DNA of 64,000 nucleotides from Gambelia wislizenii (Eukaryota; Chordata; Lepidosauria; Squamata; Crotaphytidae). The stretch lies in the NCBI GenBank assembly GCA_030847615.1, contig JAUMIR010000011.1, positions 37,121,001 to 37,185,000 of the forward strand, read 5' to 3'. Shown here in pieces: positions 1 to 10,854 of the stretch. The position numbers and the translations under genes are program-made. The notes under the pieces are model-generated. The model was not told the DNA's origin. It did not search any database and was given only the letters and a program-made list of their open reading frames with translations. The first letter of the stretch is position 1. Each line of letters opens with the position of its first letter.

Positions 1-209
1 GCTGTACCAGGTTTCTGACACAGCGAGACACTGAATTCAGTGGGTTTTAATCTGAATTTTCAGGGAGCTATCCATGATGTTGTGCTCCATCTAAAACATT
101 CCCCATGCAACTTTCAAATCTGTGAGTCTGTGCACTGCTACAAGTATTAAATTACCATGGAGTGAGAAGGGAGGAGGGAGAAGGAAGACAAAGAAGAATG
201 GGGACTGCT
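1..209. other. Unassigned flank
   Basis: No ORF or repeat is recognised. A purine-rich AGG/AAG tract lies near 165-205, just before the LTR copy that begins at about 210. Confidence 0.4.
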
Positions 210-520
210 TGTTAGCTATCCTGATAGCCACCATTTGGAATATCAAATAATTGGCTATATTTAATAATTGGGCTTAATGTGGCCTTCCACATTAACAGGT
301 AAACCAGGAACCCCCTAATACCATGGCTGGCTGACCAAAGAAGGGGCCTTTGGAAATCCCCTAAAACCAAATGCTCAGGTCAGAACTTAACACCTGGAGG
401 TGAGTCATTCACTAATCCACTCAATGATAGCAGAGTCCTTGATGCTTGTAAAATGGGTCCTTCCTTCCCTCATTTACATATTAAAAATTAAAAAAAAACA
501 TTCTTGCATTTCAATTGATT

Positions 521-598
521 GTATATTCCAGCATGGCAGGGGGTTGGACAGGATGGCCCTTGTGGTCTCTTCCAACTCTATGATTCTATGATCCCCTA
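521..598 (+). mobile_element. CR1 LINE 3' end (5'-truncated)
   Basis: The CR1 terminal signature is present: GGCAGGGGGTTGGACAGGATGG, CTCTTCCAACTCTATGATT and a final TATGATTCTATGAT. Only about 75 bp is retained, which is typical of heavy 5' truncation. It lies between the two LTR halves. Confidence 0.85.
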
Positions 599-1133
599 TG
601 TTGGTTATCACCTTTAAAGCCCTAAATGGCTTGGGCCCAAGCTATCTCAGGGACTGCCTTCTCCCTTATAATCCTCCCCGGGCTCTGGGAGGAATTTGTT
701 GCAGCCACAAAGACCTAGGCTGGCAACCACCTCCCAGAGGGCTTTCTCGGCTGTCGCCCCCAAATTGTGGAACGGCCTGCCGGATGAGATACGCCTATTG
801 ACATCATTAGACAGCTTTAAAAAGGCTGTCAAGACGGTTCTCTTCAGGCAGGCTTTTCCGGAATAGCTAACCCCGGCCTCAGGAACCCCCTCTGGAGGTT
901 GCTTCTGGACCTCCAAACTGATGCTGCTCGCTAGGAAGGGTTTTTAATAAATTGTATTATATACTGATTTTAATTTGTATTAATTTAATAATGTTTTAAG
1001 TGGGGGAAGGGATTTTGAGTTGTTTTATACTGTGTACTATTTTATTGTTGTAAGCTGCCCCGATTGCTCGCAGAGGGGCGGGATACAAATAAATTTTATT
1101 ATTTTTATTGTTATTATTATTATTATTATTATT
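598..1133 (+). mobile_element. L2-type LINE 3' end: RT C-terminus, 3' UTR and ATT tail
   Basis: Translation gives the usual C-terminal block of L2 reverse transcriptase (LVITFKALNGLGPSYLRDCL, then WNGLPDEIR-like and SFKKAVKT-LFRQAFPE-like segments), split by frameshifts. A 3' UTR follows with TTGTAAGCTGCCC and GGCGGGATACAAATAAAT, then an (ATT)n tail at about 1098-1133. Related 3' ends occur at 30855-31465 and 63614-64000. It is a dead fragment. Confidence 0.85.
1098..1133. repeat. (ATT)n microsatellite tail
   Basis: TTATTATTATTATT at the 3' end of the L2 fragment, probably grown from its tail. Confidence 0.9.
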
Positions 1134-1865
1134 CCAACAAAAGACCTGGCCAGCTCCTTTTAAATTCCAAATGCAGCACCCATTAACGATCATTAACTCT
1201 TCGGGAGCACCCTTTGTCTAGACCCTGGGAACCTCCGAGAAACATTGCATTCCACTCAAAATCCTATCCCTTCAGGGGAATTATTTCATATAAATATCAC
1301 CCTAAAACACCATCCAAGTGCACACAGTTCATCTTCCTCTCGACTTCATATCAGACTGTGTAGCCATCCTGTCTTCTGGACCCCCTCACTGTTGGTTTAC
1401 TTTACAATATCAGCTCTGCAGGATTGCTACAATATAACCTACAATCCCCTTACTCTATACCTCTATCCAAATACTTTCTACTATATTTGATAGTTGTTCA
1501 TGAGTGTCTGAAGCCTGAGTGTTTGTGTGAGTGCTGTTGGTATTAATTCCTAATAAAGATCACTTAATTGTACCTTTTGGCTTAGAGTCTCCTCCGTTAC
1601 TACCAGTATACATAGGTTAAAAGATCCTGTTTTTGCCCAGCCTCTTCCCTGCAAAGTTGAGTTAATTAAAATTCCTCAAATTAATATTAGGACATTAGAG
1701 GGTCCCCCTGGACTCCATGCAATTTGGGTAACACTTTCCTGACCCACTGCAGCTTGCTAGAGATTGAGAGAGGAAGAGGTTGAAGCAGTTCCCACCGGCC
1801 ATTTAATGGCCAGAAGGGAAGGGATGGCAGTTTTACACTCCCTGCGTGTACTGTTGGATCTTGGC

Positions 1866-2110
1866 CTCTGTTTTATTTACATCCCACCATTCTTCCAGCA
1901 TGGGGTCCAAGGTGACTTAGAAAATAGATTAAAACAGAGCACAGCTCAAATCAATCATGACATCAAGCAACACCACCAACAAAACCAATTTAATGATTTA
2001 ATATCAGATTAAAACAGCCTTGAATTAAAAACAGTTTAAGCGCATTTGGAACACAACAGATTAGGAAGCAAAATGAAAAAGTACAGCAACCCCCTCCCCT
2101 AATTAAAAAC
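1866..2110 (-). mobile_element. Possible old L2-like LINE 3' UTR fragment
   Basis: TTTATTTACATCCCACCATTC, then GGGGTCCAAGGTGACTTA and runs of ATTAAAACA, resemble the reversed 3' tail seen at 3640-3740 and 13240-13400. It is divergent, with no coding remnant; 2110-2370 shows nothing recognisable. Confidence 0.4.
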
Positions 2111-2369
2111 TCTCCTGGAACAACCAAGGGATGGCTAAAGCTTTGATGTTATATGCATGCCACAGTTTCACCGTGAGGAGAAAACTAAATGGTAGGCAAC
2201 ACTGCCCCAAGAGGGCCATCACAAAATCCATGGCCTTTGGGTTGTCCTGATACTTTTTAGCAAAAGCAATAATGACAAAGAAGAAAAAGAACAGGAAAAA
2301 GGCAGATCAAGAGAACCTCACCTCCCATGTCAACAGGGTAGCAAATGCATTCTGGATTTTCATTGGATT

Positions 2370-2515
2370 CTATCTGAACTCTCTGTTGGGCTGATCCCTA
2401 GGTCCAAAATTGGTTCAGTTCCTTAGAGAGCTCATTTAAAGTTCAGACTAAAGGCCTGAATAGGTTCACCACTCCATGGACATAGGAGCCACCAGTGACC
2501 ACTGTACTGGGAGCA
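2370..2515. repeat. GAACTTTAAAGGAG palindrome family, copy
   Basis: It has the family signature: GGTTCAG, GAGAGCTCATTTAAAGTTCAG, CACCACTCCATGGACAT and GCCACCAGTGACCAC. Other copies lie at 10855, 29045, 30640, 35715, 44480, 47370 and 52955. Class unknown. Confidence 0.65.
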
Positions 2516-2604
2516 GTGGGGATTAGATTTGTCACCCTCTTCCTTGAGAAAATGGGCATCGATCAAAGATCATTCCACCTCCACAGCGAGGGAACATATT
2601 TGGG

Positions 2605-2860
2605 GGGACAGAGTTGAGCTCCTCCAATAGCTCTTCTGAAGTTCAGACTGAAAGCGAGTGTGGATGTATCACCCCACTGATATGGGACAGACACCATCAT
2701 CACAGTTTGGTGGCGGTAGTTGTTATTCTTGGCTTCAGTCTACTATGTGTTTCCAACAGGAGTTTTGGACCATCAATGATTCAGATTCTATCCAAGAATC
2801 CAGAAACTAGTGTGGTATTGTTGGATAATGTGGTACGTCCCAAGGAGAGTTACTTTTTGT
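2605..2860. repeat. GAACTTTAAAGGAG palindrome family, divergent copy
   Basis: GAGCTCCTCCAATAGCTCTT, AAGTTCAGACTGAAAGC, CACCCCACTGATATGGGA and the trailing CACCATCATCACAG match one arm of the family. The right part (2740-2860) is too divergent to assign. Confidence 0.5.
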
Positions 2861-2871
2861 AACTGGTCATG

Positions 2872-3430
2872 TGATCATGGGGTTGTCTACAAGTGAAAAA
2901 AACCCTTGTGGAATTTGCTGGGAATATGATCTGTCTAAATGGAATCCTGCATTAATCCACTGTATTTGGAAGGAGGGGGGGGGCAAAATGGCAAAAACAA
3001 TGCAGGAAAAGCCTTTGCAGTCTCCCCCCTAGTTTTTTAAAAACAGCATTCCTGCTTGTTGGGACAAGTGATTCAGTAGGAATTCATTCCCATACGAGAG
3101 AAAGCACAAAGCTGATTGGCCGGGTGAGCGCAGGGGGCAGGGCTTGCTAGCAGGGCAAGTGCCTGCTGCCGCCATGTTGGATTTTTACCTTCGCAATCGA
3201 TCAGTAAGGCGATGAAATGGGGTGGGTTTTTTTTCTTTCCTGTTAAATTGAAAAACCTCTCTAGTGCTCAAGTGCACCTTGGATTTTTTTAAAAAATAAA
3301 AAAAAGTTTGGCAGCGGCAAAGTACAAATCACTTGTGGCCGCCATCTTGCATGCAAAGCTTATGGGAGTTTATGGGGGCAAAAACACCATTAAGACAAGT
3401 CACTGCTGCTGTGAAATGCCATTCCTGCAT
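2872..3430. mobile_element. Dispersed element with YY1-like motifs, copy 1
   Basis: Collinear with 62833-63310: AAAGCCTTTGCAG, CCCATA-GAGA-GAAGCACAAAGC, GAGCGCAGGGG, AGCAGGGCAAG, GCCATGTTG, GGCCGCCATCTTG, CCATTAAGACAAGTC and GAAATGCCATT all recur in order. The left end (2872-2985) matches the reverse complement of 16030-16095 and 16275-16335. GCCGCCATGTTGG (3168-3180) and GGCCGCCATCTTGC (3337-3350) resemble the YY1 core. No transposase is seen; it is probably a non-autonomous DNA transposon. Confidence 0.65.
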
Positions 3431-3740
3431 TTTTATTTTTATTTTTATTATTTATTTATTTATTTTTGCCTTGTATAGTCAGGCAAATGGTGCTGTCTAT
3501 ATCTATGCCTATGCCTATGGTGTTATTTTGTCAGTCCATTTGGATTTGCCCTTGGAGTTCTTCTTATGATAGGAATTCCCTCCTCCTCTTCTTCCTTCTC
3601 TTCTTCTTTCTCTTCCCCTTGGTTTCTCTCCTTTTCCCTCTATTTATTTATGTCCCTCCTATCTCCCAAAACCAGGACTCAAGGTGGCTTACAAATTAAA
3701 ACAAATGCAATACCATTAAAACATACAAAGCCTACACCCT
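3431..3740. other. Low-complexity AT and pyrimidine tracts, LINE tail remnant
   Basis: TTTTATTTTTATTTATTTATTT lies near 3430-3470 and a CTTCTTCC tract at 3575-3645. Then TTTATTTATGTCCCTCCTATC and GACTCAAGGTGGCTTACAAAT follow, a reversed L2-like 3' tail (about 3640-3740). The small ORFs here are low-complexity. Confidence 0.5.
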
Positions 3741-4292
3741 TGGCTTCCTTCGGATGCAAAATGATGTGAGACCACAAACGAAAAGCTTGGCATTTTTTTT
3801 CCTGCTTAGCTGATGCTTGCTCTACTTCGGGGAGGCCTCGTAAATAAAGCTGCCTGGGTTTCCTGACAGTTATTACGAACATTAATTCTTCTGATGCTAA
3901 TTTCTAGCTAGTACTTATGAAAAATGCATTGCTTTTTTTCCCCCCTTGGGACTTGGCAGCAGCACGGATGTGCAGTTGATGGTGAGGCCATGAACAGCAG
4001 GAAAGAAGGTTGGGTTGCCACGGTTTTCCTTTGCTGGGCTTCAGGTGTCCCAGTTTCTTTCTCCTCCTCCAACTTTTCCCCTTTGTCCTCGATTTCCTTC
4101 CATTGCTGCAAAACGAGTTAAAATGGAAGCAGTCATTTGCACTCAATTAAGCAGGAGGGGAGAGGAGGGGGGCAGAATGTCGTCTTTTCCAGTACGTTTA
4201 GGCAAAAGCAAACTTTCCCAGCCTCTCCTAGCTGGTGTGTTCTTTCTCGATAATAATTTTTGCTATCTTGACCTTGAACTTATTTGGACATA
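3741..4292. other. Unassigned stretch
   Basis: No repeat or coding feature is recognised. Overlapping short ORFs on both strands share no family motif and look like chance. Confidence 0.4.
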
Positions 4293-4588
4293 GGACTTTA
4301 TCCAGATGTGTGAAAAAACATGTCAGAAGAACATGATGAGAACACAAATAGCCAAAATTATTAGATGTTGTAGTCCTTCAGCCATTCTGGGGGCATGGCA
4401 TGGGCGTGAATAATGGTGGCTTATCCCATCAACAAAAAAGGGATGCTTTGTTCACACCCACACTATGCCCCTGGAACAGCTGAGGACACGGGTGTCTGAT
4501 AATGTCACCCTTAGTGTTCTCGTTCCATTCTTCTGACGTGATTTGGGACACGGTTTTGTGCCACATTTCCTCATGTCTGATAAAGTCC
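4293..4588. mobile_element. MITE with GGACTTTATC terminal inverted repeats
   Basis: The left end GGACTTTATCCAGATGTG pairs with the right end CATGTCTGATAAAGTCC. Further inside, GTCAGAAGAA and GAGAACAC pair with GTGTTCTCGTTCCATTCTTCTGAC, and GTGTGGGTGTGAAC-like arms continue inwards. ATA flanks both ends (4290-4292, 4589-4591). It is 296 bp without coding capacity. Similar GGACTTTATC ends occur at 15916 and 34770. Superfamily not assigned. Confidence 0.7.
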
Positions 4589-4654
4589 ATACCGTCCTGG
4601 TTTCCATCTGTGAAATGTTGGAGAGAGTCTGTGTGTCTGTGTATGTGTGTGTTG

Positions 4655-4883
4655 GGAGACAGTGTGGTGTAGTTGTTTGAGCACTGGACTATGATTCTGG
4701 AGACCAGGGTTCAAATCCCCGCTCAGCCATGGAGACCCACTGGGTAACCTTGGGCCAGTCACACTCTCTCAGCCTCAGAGGAAGCAAAGGCAAACCTCTC
4801 TGAACAAATCTTACCAAGGAAACCCTGGGATAGGGTTGCCTTAGGGTTGCCGTAAGCCAGAAACAACAACAACAACAGCAACA
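4655..4883 (+). mobile_element. tRNA-derived SINE with Bov-B-type tail, near full length
   Basis: The tRNA-like head has B box GGTTCAAATCC, then CACTGGGTAACCTTGGGCCA, CACTCTCTCAGCCTCAGAGG, GGTTGCCGTAAGCCAGAAAC and an (AAC)n tail. Its 3' part resembles the end of the Bov-B LINE at 46245-47000, which presumably supplied the reverse transcriptase. Confidence 0.85.
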
Positions 4884-6694
4884 TGTGTTCCTTTTAAAAT
4901 GAATCTTCAGCTCTTCCTCATGGAAATTTCCTTCTCTCTCCTCCCATGTCTAAAATGCAACAGAAATGATTTGCTTGATCAAAGTGCTTTAACGAAAATG
5001 GTGGGGTTCAGGTTGCCTTCTTGGCTTCCTGGAGCAGCAGTCATTTTCATAGAAAGGTTATCTCTTTTTTTGGCAACGTCTGGAACAGCTGGCTGGGGAG
5101 TTCTGGAGAGTGTGGTCCAAAAGAGTAAGATTTCTAGGCTCTACAGGTGATAAGTTGATTCACTAATTTAATACTCAGAAGAAGCCTCACTTGGAAGAAG
5201 CCATGGAAGGGCATCTATTCCCTTATGTGCCACTCTACAGTCTTCAGAATGGGTTGGTTAAAGTGTGACTAAGGCAGATGAAGCATGACTAAGAAGGGTT
5301 AATCAGGACTGTCCCTGCCAAATTGGGACAGTTGGAAAGTATGCTATGGTTCCACATGAAATGTTATGGTTCCACCCTATGGACTCAAACTACAGGGAAA
5401 CAGGCACAGATAGAGAGAGAAAAGCTATTTTCCTGGTTCGAAATTAACACAGAAATCTTAACTCAAGAGGCTGTTCCCAAACCAAGGTGAGATGAAGCAA
5501 TGAGTCTTTCTCACATATTTAGGGAGATGCAATGAGGAACCTTTAATCTAGCCTACTTGCTTGTAACCAGAAGGTAGATGCAGAGCAGAGTGGAAGGTGA
5601 GCCTTGGCACCACAAGGACTGGAAGAGAAGGAGGATGCTAAACTAAGTAAATACATAGATTCCGTGGAGAGTCTTTGCAAGTTGCAACAACAAATCAGTG
5701 GATCCTTGCAAATTATAGCAAGCTTCTCCTTTGCTAGCCAAGCTGAAGATTTACACGCAGCCTTTTTCTCTTGGCTGGAGTTGAGTCCATCAAAAAGGGA
5801 GAATTTCCACCTGTGTCTCCCACCTAGATATGACCCATAGGCACTGGGGACTTAGGGCCAGGCCCTGAGATATGGCAACCCCATACAAATGGTATAATAT
5901 TGAGTCTGGAGAACTGACACAGGCCTCAACAAACAAAATGTCCTGCTTTAAAAAATCTTGGTATATGTTGCTTCTTTGATACAGCTGTTAAATAATGTGA
6001 CTTTCCAAATGAAGTTCTCAAATAACTAAGTGTGGAAATTGCAGGAAACCAAAATACCTTTCTGGGCACGGACACTCGGATTCAGGATGCAGGAATAATT
6101 AATATGGACAGAACTACATTGAAAGTATGTGTTTTGTTTACTTCCACTGATCTTTCGGAGAGAGAACATTTTTCTATGAATATTTTATGACTGTTTCTCT
6201 TGTCTTTACGGGATGTATGATCCTAGCAACCAAACACCTTGTTTTCTCCCTTTTTTGCTTTGTTTTTAAACTTTAGATAAAAAGCTGGATTCTGATTTCC
6301 TGGAGGCCAGAAGATTTACTCAGTTGGTACCTTTTGGAAGAGCACTGTTTCAACCCTTTATGCCTCTGATTTGCTGAGATGTTGAACAGCAGGATCAAAC
6401 TTTTAGTGAGATCAACAGATCTTGACTCATCATTACTTGAAGGACAGGATCACAGGACAGTCAGCATGGGCTTTGCGGACCAACTATGGAGTAAGTTCCT
6501 TGTTTTTGCAGATAGTTTAGGTTTTGCTCTTTCCCCAAAAAATATCAAGCCAGGAGATAGCCTCCGAATGTTGTTTGTGTTATGCAAGGCCTGAGTCTAT
6601 GAGACAAGGTGGGACACATACAAATGAATATGTACATAGAAGAAAAAAATGTTTTCAGTGTAAAAATGGTATCAGGAATTGGTGGAGGTAGCTG
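4884..6694. other. Unassigned stretch
   Basis: No gene is supported. 5313-5345 carries GACTGTCCCTGCCAAATTGG and ACAGTTGGAAAGTATGC, also found at 58412-58450, so a short piece of that repeat is present. The 78-codon ORF at 5604-5840 has no recognised domain or gene context and is not called. Confidence 0.4.
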
Positions 6695-6877
6695 TGTATG
6701 TCAGTGGAATGCACTGCCTTGGGGTGTGGTAGAGTCTCCTTCTTTGGAGATTTTTAAACAGAGACTGGATGGCAATCTTTTGGGAATGCTTTGATTAGGT
6801 CTTTCTGCATGGCAGGGGGTGGACTAGATGGCCCTTGGGGTCTCTTCCAACTCTATGAGTCTATGATTCTATGAATG
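6695..6877 (+). mobile_element. CR1 LINE 3' end
   Basis: It encodes the WNALPWGVVESPSLEIFKQR segment typical of the CR1 RT C-terminus. The 3' UTR GGCAGGGGGTGGACTAGATGG and terminal TATGATTCTATGA follow. 5'-truncated. Confidence 0.85.
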
Positions 6878-6879
6878 AT

Positions 6880-8217
6880 GGCTGCCACAGAAAGGCAGCC
6901 CTTCTCTTTTATTATAAGATATTTAAGACCTATGATTTTACAGAATGAATGATACATCATGTTATTGTGTATGCATTCGCACCTGCTTTTCTAACAGCCC
7001 ATGCTCAGGAGAGCTTAGATTTCAAAAGTGTTTCGTGCTTCGTGTCGGTCCCTCCAGTCATGCAAAGCATTGCCAATCCCCATCTCAGCTCCCTTTCATC
7101 TTCCTCTGGATATATTTGTTCCTGAAATGAAGATGTATTCAAAAACCTTCTAAATACCCCAAATCCCAAACATATGCTCTTTCTCATTCTGTTCCAGGAG
7201 CTCCCTTCCACATTAAAACTCACTCTCGCTCTCCCATGCTCTCTTCCATTCTTCCCAAATTCAATTTCCCTAACCCATGGATTATTCAACTCAAGAAATC
7301 CTTCTCTTTCCCACCTTCCCATCCCCACCAACTTAGTAACTTTAAAACTTCCCACTGCATCCACCCTGGCCTGCCCAATGTGTAGACTCTTGCCCCATGT
7401 CATATTTATGTTATCGTGTATAGATTACTGTATATATTAAATCAAGGATGTGAAGAATATTTTACATATTTTATGAACAAAAGGATGTCCCAGTGTTCAA
7501 GATACTCTGCTGAAGGTAAGGAGAACAGCCACAAGATTTATCACACTTTTGGGTTTTGTTACAGACAATTGGTTTGCACTAAAGTATATCAGGCTGTTCA
7601 GGGCAGAAAATATGGGGTGGGTGGGTTTGTGTCTCCTTGTGCAAATAAATATTGCCTGAGATCCTGAATCAAGCAGGAGGAGTACAATGTTTTGCCCACC
7701 CAGTTTGATGCCCTCTCTCTGCCTTTGCAGCTTCCAAGCCTGTGTGTGTGTGTGTGTTGTCATTTACTGGCAAGGGCAAGAAACAAAGAGGAGCTCAGAG
7801 ATGGAAGAATCAACTGGTCTCAGCTGTAAGGGGGAGAGAAATAAGGGTGCTGTGGCTTCAAATCCCCTTCCCTTCGTAACTGAGAACAAAAAATTATTCC
7901 TCCCCTGGCTTGCATCCCCTTCCTCTCCTCTGGAAAACAGTAGCACTGCTTCCCTGGCTCGACAGCTGCTTGGCAAAAAAATTTTGGATGGAATTTAAGG
8001 GGCAAGAGAACAACCTTTTTCCCCCAAAGAAAACATACACACACTTAACCCAAAGTTATGCATGCTTTTGTTATCAAAGGTTTCTAGCCATTGTGTTTGT
8101 GCAGATTTTTTTTACCCTCCTGAAACCTTTTCTATGAATAACAGCAGCCACTATGGCCTACAAAGTCATAAAAGGTATATATAAAAGTTCACATCAATAA
8201 GCATGTAAAAGTTAAAC
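6880..8217. other. Unassigned stretch with short (TG)n
   Basis: No repeat family or coding similarity is recognised. A short TG run occurs at 7739-7757. ORFs here, including a 132-codon minus-strand one at 7005-7403, have no recognisable domain and overlap others in several frames. Confidence 0.4.
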
Positions 8218-8219
8218 TA

Positions 8220-8449
8220 CAGTTGTCCCTTCATATCCACTGGGGTTTGGTTCCAGGACCCCCCGTGGATACCAAAATCCATGAAAACTCAAGTCCCATT
8301 CTATGCAATGGCAGAGCAAAATGGTGTCCCTTATAGAAGAGGGCAAAATCAAGGTTTTCTTTTCGGATTATTATTTTTTTAAGAATATTTTCAAGCCATG
8401 AATACTTAGATCCATGGATACCAAATCCGTGAATATGGAGGGACAACTG
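8220..8449. mobile_element. Tc1/mariner-type MITE (230 bp), copy 1
   Basis: CAGTTGTCCCTTCATATCC at the left pairs with GAATATGGAGGGACAACTG at the right. TA flanks both ends (8218-8219, 8450-8451). Inner blocks GGTTCCAGGACCCCC and GGATACCAAAATCCATG resemble Tigger-like non-autonomous elements of other vertebrates. The copy at 17649-17878 is also 230 bp. No transposase ORF. Confidence 0.88.
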
Positions 8450-8470
8450 TAATTAGAGTTAAAAGCAATG

Positions 8471-8825
8471 TTAAAACATGTACCCACTGGGAGGGGAAAA
8501 CAAACTCTGGAAATGTAGACATTGCAGCATATTATTAAAAGCCCTTTCTCCATAAGGAGTTACTTCCCAAAGGCCTGTCAACTCAAAAAAGGCTCCAGAA
8601 GGGCACCAGGTAGGGGGCCAACCTAGCTTCTTTGGGAAGGGAGTTCCCAAAGAGCCTGGGAGTAGCCACCAAGAAGGTCCTTTCCCATGTTCCCACCAGA
8701 TGTGCCATTGAGGGAGGTGGCATGGTGAGAAGGATGGAGGCTCATATGGGAGAATGTGGTGTTTTTGATCACCTGGACTCAAGCCATAGCAGACGTCATA
8801 GGTTATAACCAGCACTTTGAAGAAG
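8471..8825 (-). mobile_element. L2-like LINE RT C-terminal fragment
   Basis: The minus-strand frame begins VLVITYDVCYGLSPGDQKH and continues to ILPYEPP, matching the LVITYKALNGLGP...LxPYxPPR block of L2 elements such as 598-800. The following part encodes a degraded stretch in which a leucine-tryptophan-asparagine motif would be expected. It is divergent and broken. Confidence 0.55.
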
Positions 8826-8983
8826 CACGTTTACTCTTGCATAAATGAATTTTTCATAATAAAGCCCTAGTGTATTGATAGTGTTGGAAAATTACACAGG
8901 TACCCCCATATTTCCATAGAGCAGGGAGAACCTTGTTGAAATTATTTCCCTTTGTACGTGGGAAAGAAATAAGCAAATATTTT

Positions 8984-9297
8984 GTTACAAGATGAGATCG
9001 CTACAAAATGAGATCTGTGTACGCTCAGTTCCCCATCAATGTGTTATACAGGAGAATGGCTCACTTGTAGAAATCCGTAGCTTTCTTGGAGAGAAGTTCA
9101 TCCGCTGGGTACGCATGAGGGCAGGTGTCAATTGTATAGTATCTCAAGCCCAGGAGGATGAGCTGATCCTTGAAGGAAATGACATTGGATTGGTATCTAA
9201 CTCTGCTGCCATCACAGTCAAGAACAAAGATATCAGAAAATTCTTGGCTGGTATCTATGTCTCTGAGAAGGGAACTGTACAACTGCCAGAAGCATAA
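8984..9297 (+). pseudogene. RPL9: RPL9 (60S ribosomal protein L9) processed pseudogene, 5'-truncated
   Basis: The encoded [53 protein letters not shown] and [11 protein letters not shown] match the C-terminal half of ribosomal protein L9, a large-subunit protein of about 192 residues in vertebrates. Only about residues 90-192 remain, with a TAA stop. Lesions: a 16-bp tandem duplication over the YKMRS codons (8986-9001 and 9002-9017), one missing base near 9043, and loss of about five codons between NSAA and TVKNK. There are no introns. No poly(A) tail is evident after the stop, so retroposition is inferred from lack of introns and family habit. It is not functional; there is no promoter or 5' half. 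Confidence 0.93.
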
Positions 9298-9981
9298 AAC
9301 TTATAGCAGATCCTGCAGTGACGACCCGGGCAGAGCATAGTTCTAGTCTTCAATCCAAACTGGAAGTTGGCTAGAGGAACTCAACAGTGTGGAGAACATA
9401 AAAATCTATTTCAATTGAAGAAGAAGCAAAGATTTCTATCCCTAGAGAAGATGCAATATTGCTTGCTGAAAATAACAGGGAATAGCAAGGGAGGTCCCTA
9501 TGTGGATTGACCCAAAGGGTATGATTTGGTGGGGCCTGTTTTTTTTTCCCCCATTGGCGCACGCTGGCCACCGGGATATGGTGGGAGGGAAAGACCTGCC
9601 AGCATCTTTGGAAGCTGATCCAGGCTGACAGTGATGTCGCAATTGATCAGGTCACACTGCTGGAGACGACCCTGCCTGACGCAATGTTATCTGACAAGGC
9701 TTGATACTCAGTCATGTGCTGAACAGGCATTGTTTTCCCTCAGCTCAGTGGGGACGTGGGGAGAAAGGAAAAGAGGAGGGGAAAGCACACCCTGAAAGGT
9801 CTGCATTGCTAGGAGGTGCCCCCAAAACATGCCAGAACAGGGCAGCAAGAGCCACAAGCAAGTCACAGAACCTGTTTGTCCCAGTCTCCACATTTAAAAG
9901 AAGATACACCAGGAAATGAATAATAAATTGTGGTAGAATGAAGAAGCTGCAAAAGCCACTTGAGTAAATCATTTCTGGGAG
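9298..9981. other. Unassigned stretch
   Basis: It follows the RPL9 pseudogene. No repeat or gene is recognised, and no obvious L9 3' UTR with poly(A) is seen. Confidence 0.4.
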
Positions 9982-10190
9982 TGCATGCCTGCCAACATTT
10001 CACAGATGAAAACTGGGATGTGTGTGGCCAAGTAATGCCAGAGTGTGAGCAAGATGGCAAGAGTTATTAATGAGGGAGGATAGATATGCTAGAAACTGCA
10101 GCAGCAGTTTGCCTTTGCCTGAGCCTTCTGGGAAGGCAAGATTCTGCCTCTCATGAAGATGATGGTTGTGATGATGATGACAATTTCCAA
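9982..10190. repeat. Dispersed repeat shared with 58080-58455
   Basis: GAGTTATTAATGAGG, GCTAG, AGCAGTTTGCCTTTGC and GAGCCTTCTGGGAAGG recur in the same order at 58150-58230. Left end GCATGCCTGCCAAC resembles the inverted right end of the other copy (GTTGGAAAGTGTGC). Possibly a DNA transposon; class unknown. Confidence 0.55.
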
Positions 10191-10854
10191 CTACGCCTGC
10201 TTATATCACCAACAAGATTCCAGACTTCTCTTGCAATAAGTCTGAACATCATGTTGAGCAGTCCTGTTGTCTCCTAAGTCAGAAGCATATCTTGCCTATT
10301 TCCCTGGAACTGACTCCTAAACAAGGGTGCAAAAGGATCACCCTGCCTGGTCATGAGGCTTTTCAGGGTAAACCAAGAAACACATTTCAAAAATGAAGCT
10401 GGCAAAGTTGTGCAAGCAAGAAAGGCCATTTTTATCAGTGATGCTGGGATTGGGTTGATTTTTATTTTTGATGTGTGTTGGGGTTCTGTTTTGTTTTTCC
10501 CCTTCCCACTGTGAAGAAACACTGCAAGGAAAAGGTATAAAGGCTGGCACCCTGTTGGTGTGTTTATGCATATGCAAGTTCCCTTACTCATGTTTTTGGC
10601 CAAGGCATCAAGTTGGCATTCCATTGAAAGTTACAGAAGTGGAGCTACACAGGTGGTGCGAATTCAGTGCCCTCATTGCAAACCCCCCAGCCACACCCCT
10701 GGCTGCTCCATCCATAAAGAAGCAAAATGCACATCAGAGGAGCAATCTGAGATTACATCTGCCTATATCATCAAGGGGATTCTAGCTTCCAAGTAGCAGT
10801 AATTTGCCTTGCATTAGAAGCAGCCAAGAAATGATGCAATTTACAACACTGAAA
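10191..10854. other. Unassigned stretch
   Basis: No recognised repeat or gene. Overlapping plus- and minus-strand ORFs of 78-116 codons have no domain signature. Confidence 0.4.

Larger units (their letters stand above)
210..1733 (+). mobile_element. LTR copy 1, split by CR1 and L2 fragments
   Basis: The piece from 210 to about 500 starts TGTTAGCTATCCTGA and the piece from about 1134 to 1733 ends GGGTAACA. Together they match the LTRs at 24777-25671 and 55386-56282. Shared landmarks are AAGTGCACACAGTTCA, CAGACTGTGT, an AATAAAGATCA poly(A) signal near 1552 and CAGTATACATAGGTTAAAAGA. The gap holds a CR1 3' end and an L2 3' end. No internal retroviral sequence follows, so it is probably a solo LTR. 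No clear target duplication is seen. Confidence 0.7.

Noticed and set aside
4655..4730. tRNA gene (A- and B-box present)
   Set aside because: The cloverleaf is not complete and the sequence continues into a SINE body; the same applies to all other tRNA-like heads here.
7005..7403. 132-codon minus-strand ORF
   Set aside because: It overlaps ORFs in other frames, has no domain, signal peptide or splice context, and its composition is ordinary for chance.
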